Assembly: GCA_949152475.1 (NCBI GenBank)
Contig: OX424562.1
Span: 25,978,209 to 26,042,208, forward strand
Source of the DNA: Terebella lapidaria
Taxonomy: Eukaryota; Annelida; Polychaeta; Terebellida; Terebellidae
Length of the DNA stretch: 64,000 nucleotides
Reading direction: 5' to 3'
Shown here piece by piece: positions 61,668 through 64,000 of this stretch. The notes beneath the pieces were generated by a model. It searched no databases and was not told where the DNA came from. It saw nothing but the letters and a program-made list of their open reading frames with translations. Within the stretch, counting starts at the first letter, position 1. Every line of letters begins with the position of its first letter. The position numbers were made by a program, and so were the translations under genes.

Positions 61668-64000
61668 GGTGACATTATGGATTGTTTTGTCGTAACATTA
61701 ACATTTATTTCACCGACAGTGTGTGCAGCAACAGAACGGAATCATGCGATGAATTACGTATCATCAGCAGTTGATAAATATTATAACAAGCGACAAGCCC
61801 TGAGCAATTGATACAAGTGCACAAGATACATGTGGGTTTGGTATTCTTGGGTACAATTTTTGGTAGATCTAAGCACGTTCACAAATTAAAAAAAAATGGA
61901 AAAATAACACAGGACATGAAATTGTTAAAGAGTGTATTCATGTCCAAGGAAGCCTTGTAACTGTATCTGAAATGTGTACACACCACAATGTTCTAACGGA
62001 AATTAGAATTACTTATCGGACATAATGCAATGCATCAGTCTAATATCCTGTTTACGTCTCAAACGTTATTTCTTTATTTTATTGTTAGCGAAATGATATT
62101 ATAAGGCACTCATTTGATTAGATACTTGATATTACATGAATGCTAATATGGTCTTTCACCGACCATATTATATATATACAGTGTATGTCGCGGATTCCAG
62201 TCTTTTTTCTGTATTGTTAAATGGATATTTGCCTGTGTATGATGGGTTTTTCGAAGTAATACAATGTGTTTGATAGGTAGTTGTACAAATAAAGCTGAAT
62301 ACCGACTGTCAATCTCACAGCGTGAATTTTGGTTGAATGTGTTATTCTATATATACACTTGACCTCTATTCTTGCCCTCTCTTATCATCTGGTGTATTCC
62401 TGTACGATATGAACATACTAGCTCGTGGAAACGAAAAATTGCAATGGCAGAAAAATTAATTATCGTTATCGTTAATTATCGCTGACTGTTACCTTCTATT
62501 GATACTAACTAGCACCAAATATGTCAGGATTCAGTAACGTGCCCAGGGAGTACTCCATTTCTATGCATGATGAATTAATGCTAGTATTTATTATTATTTT
62601 TTTTAAACTTTATTTGAATGATTACTAAACACGCAAAGAACGTGTGTAAATGGGTCTCAAGGAACCATTTACATATACAGTAAACTCTCGTTATTTCGAA
62701 GTCGGATATATCGAAGTACCCACTTATAACGAAGCATAATGTTGGTCCCGCCCAGTCCCCATTCAATTACATTATAAACGAGACAATCAGAGATTGCAGA
62801 CCCTCGCCCTTCAGATTTAGTCACTAAAATTAGGCGATAATTGAGTGTTGGTCTTAAGACCATCGGTTGTACGCCATACGATTGGGAATTGGCCAAAGAA
62901 AAATACAAAAAGAGGTTGAAGATTTAATATTGATTAGAACCGGAGTTATAGCCATTTATGTGATTTTCTTTTTTCCGTTGCCATGGCAACCGTTTTGTGA
63001 GCCACTACCATAGCACTCCAGCCCTATAAATTTCAAATCGATCGGACCATTTGCCTTTGAGTACGTCGCTGGCCAAAAAATAACCGAAATCGTGACCCCC
63101 AATTTTTCGACATCGGGCGATAATAGATAGTTTTCGTCGTACGACCATCGATCGTACACCAAACGATCGAGAATTGGCCAAAAAAAAATACAAAAATAGT
63201 TGGACAAATTAATATTAAGTAGAACCGGAGTTAGAGCCAATGATGTGATTTTCTCTTTTCCGTTGCCATGGCAACCGTTTCCATCCGATTTCGGTAAAAT
63301 TTTAAAAAGACTGAGCCACCACCATAGCACTTTTGCCCTATAAATTTCAAATCGATCGGACCGTTTGCCTTTGAGTTATGAGCGCGGACATTTGCACTGA
63401 AACGTCGCTGGCCAAAAATAACCGAAATCGTGACCCCCAATTAAGAGATTAAGAGAAAAACGTTTCAATATTCGCTCAAAATAAATGTCGGTTACTAGAA
63501 AGTTGGTACCACAAAAACGAACTATTTTCGTTCCAATTTCGAGAGAAACCACCTGGAAAAATGAACAAGAAAAAAAATTTACACTTGTAACTTCTTTTAT
63601 AACAAACTTCTTTTATAACAAAGTAATCATCTGGGTCCCATTGACTTCGTTATAACGGGAGTTTACTGTAATTGCATATAATGCAATTATACCCCGGAGT
63701 ATTGAGGTGTACGCTAACCTTGGGTACACAAAAATTCATTCAGAGGGATCGCACAAAGGTTTTTTTTTCTATTCTCACACCTGGGCCCTACCTGGGAATG
63801 GGAAACATACAATTGCTGTTCCGCAATAACGTGCCACACCAAGGACGTCATCATGTCAAAGCAACCATTTCATTTGCAGTGAACGGTCTGACCTTTAACG
63901 TCTTGTGGTTGTGTGCTTTTGTTGATCACACGTTTTTGCTAGAAGAGATTTGATATCGATTGGATTGAAGTATCAAAGAGTAATTAGATCATAGATGCAA
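61668..64000 (+). repeat. Block B downstream flank
   Basis: Matches 26,681-28,040, interrupted by one 991-bp element. Small indels break every frame shared with block A. The match runs to the end of the window. Confidence 0.85.
62678..63668. mobile_element. pogo/Tigger-like non-autonomous element (Tc1/mariner superfamily)
   Basis: Ends CAGTAAACTCTCGTTAT and ATAACGGGAGTTTACTG are inverted copies of about 26 bp with few mismatches. TA flanks both sides (62,676-62,677 and 63,669-63,670). Block A has the unoccupied site with a single TA at 27,699-27,700. The interior has two diverged tandem copies of a roughly 300-bp segment (about 62,830-63,112 and 63,116-63,445) sharing CCGTTGCCATGGCAACCG and CTATAAATTTCAAATCGATC. 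No transposase is present. Confidence 0.92.

Noticed and set aside
63672-63953. A 93-codon frame in the block B downstream flank
   Set aside because: The same sequence in block A (27,700-27,980) is not open in this frame, and the start lies at the edge of a transposon insertion.

Overview
The window looks like animal nuclear DNA. It is AT-rich and gene-poor, with no operon-like packing, and carries one intact intronless class A (rhodopsin-type) GPCR gene. The rest is segmental duplications, DNA transposons and MITEs, Penelope-like retroelement pieces, a tRNA-derived SINE and a LINE tail. The receptor resembles protostome peptide receptors. Together with Penelope-like elements and this SINE type, that suggests a lophotrochozoan, most likely a mollusc (a gastropod is my guess; this is inference, no search was run).

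Layout. The main structure is a large direct duplication. Block A (about 4,096-28,040) and block B (about 47,090-64,000) hold the same elements in the same order: an upstream flank, a GC-rich block, the receptor region, a 3' flank, a 4.1-kb repeat unit and a downstream flank. A third, inverted piece (block C, 1-2,890) forms a large inverted repeat with the start of block A and probably continues off the left edge. Block A has the intact receptor (11,504-12,772) and three tandem 4.1-kb units (13,997-26,680). Block B has a broken receptor copy (55,196-55,625) with 841 bp missing from its middle, and one unit (57,690-61,667). The upstream flanks look much less similar (very roughly 75-80% by eye) than the receptor-to-unit parts (roughly 95-99%), so the two parts have different ages or the second has been homogenised.

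The spacer between the blocks (28,040-46,150) is a mosaic of mobile and repetitive DNA. It holds a SINE, two stem-loops, a GC-rich island, a TA-flanked MITE beside a 1,279-bp element with nearly perfect 78-bp inverted ends, Penelope-like reverse transcriptase fragments on both strands, (TGCGG)-rich stretches, and several unidentified local repeats. Single dispersed copies of the ~365-bp sub-repeat that builds part of the 4.1-kb unit also lie here. Young insertions specific to one block are a pogo/Tigger-like element in block B (62,678-63,668), whose empty site is preserved in block A, and a PIF/Harbinger-type remnant (53,806-54,376).

Gene content. Only the receptor gene is convincing. Most other open frames, including the repeated ~265-270-codon frames inside the 4.1-kb units, behave like chance frames in duplicated DNA. 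I found no clear new biological system. The most unusual things are the multi-scale nested duplication around one receptor gene and the fossil, mosaic receptor copy.
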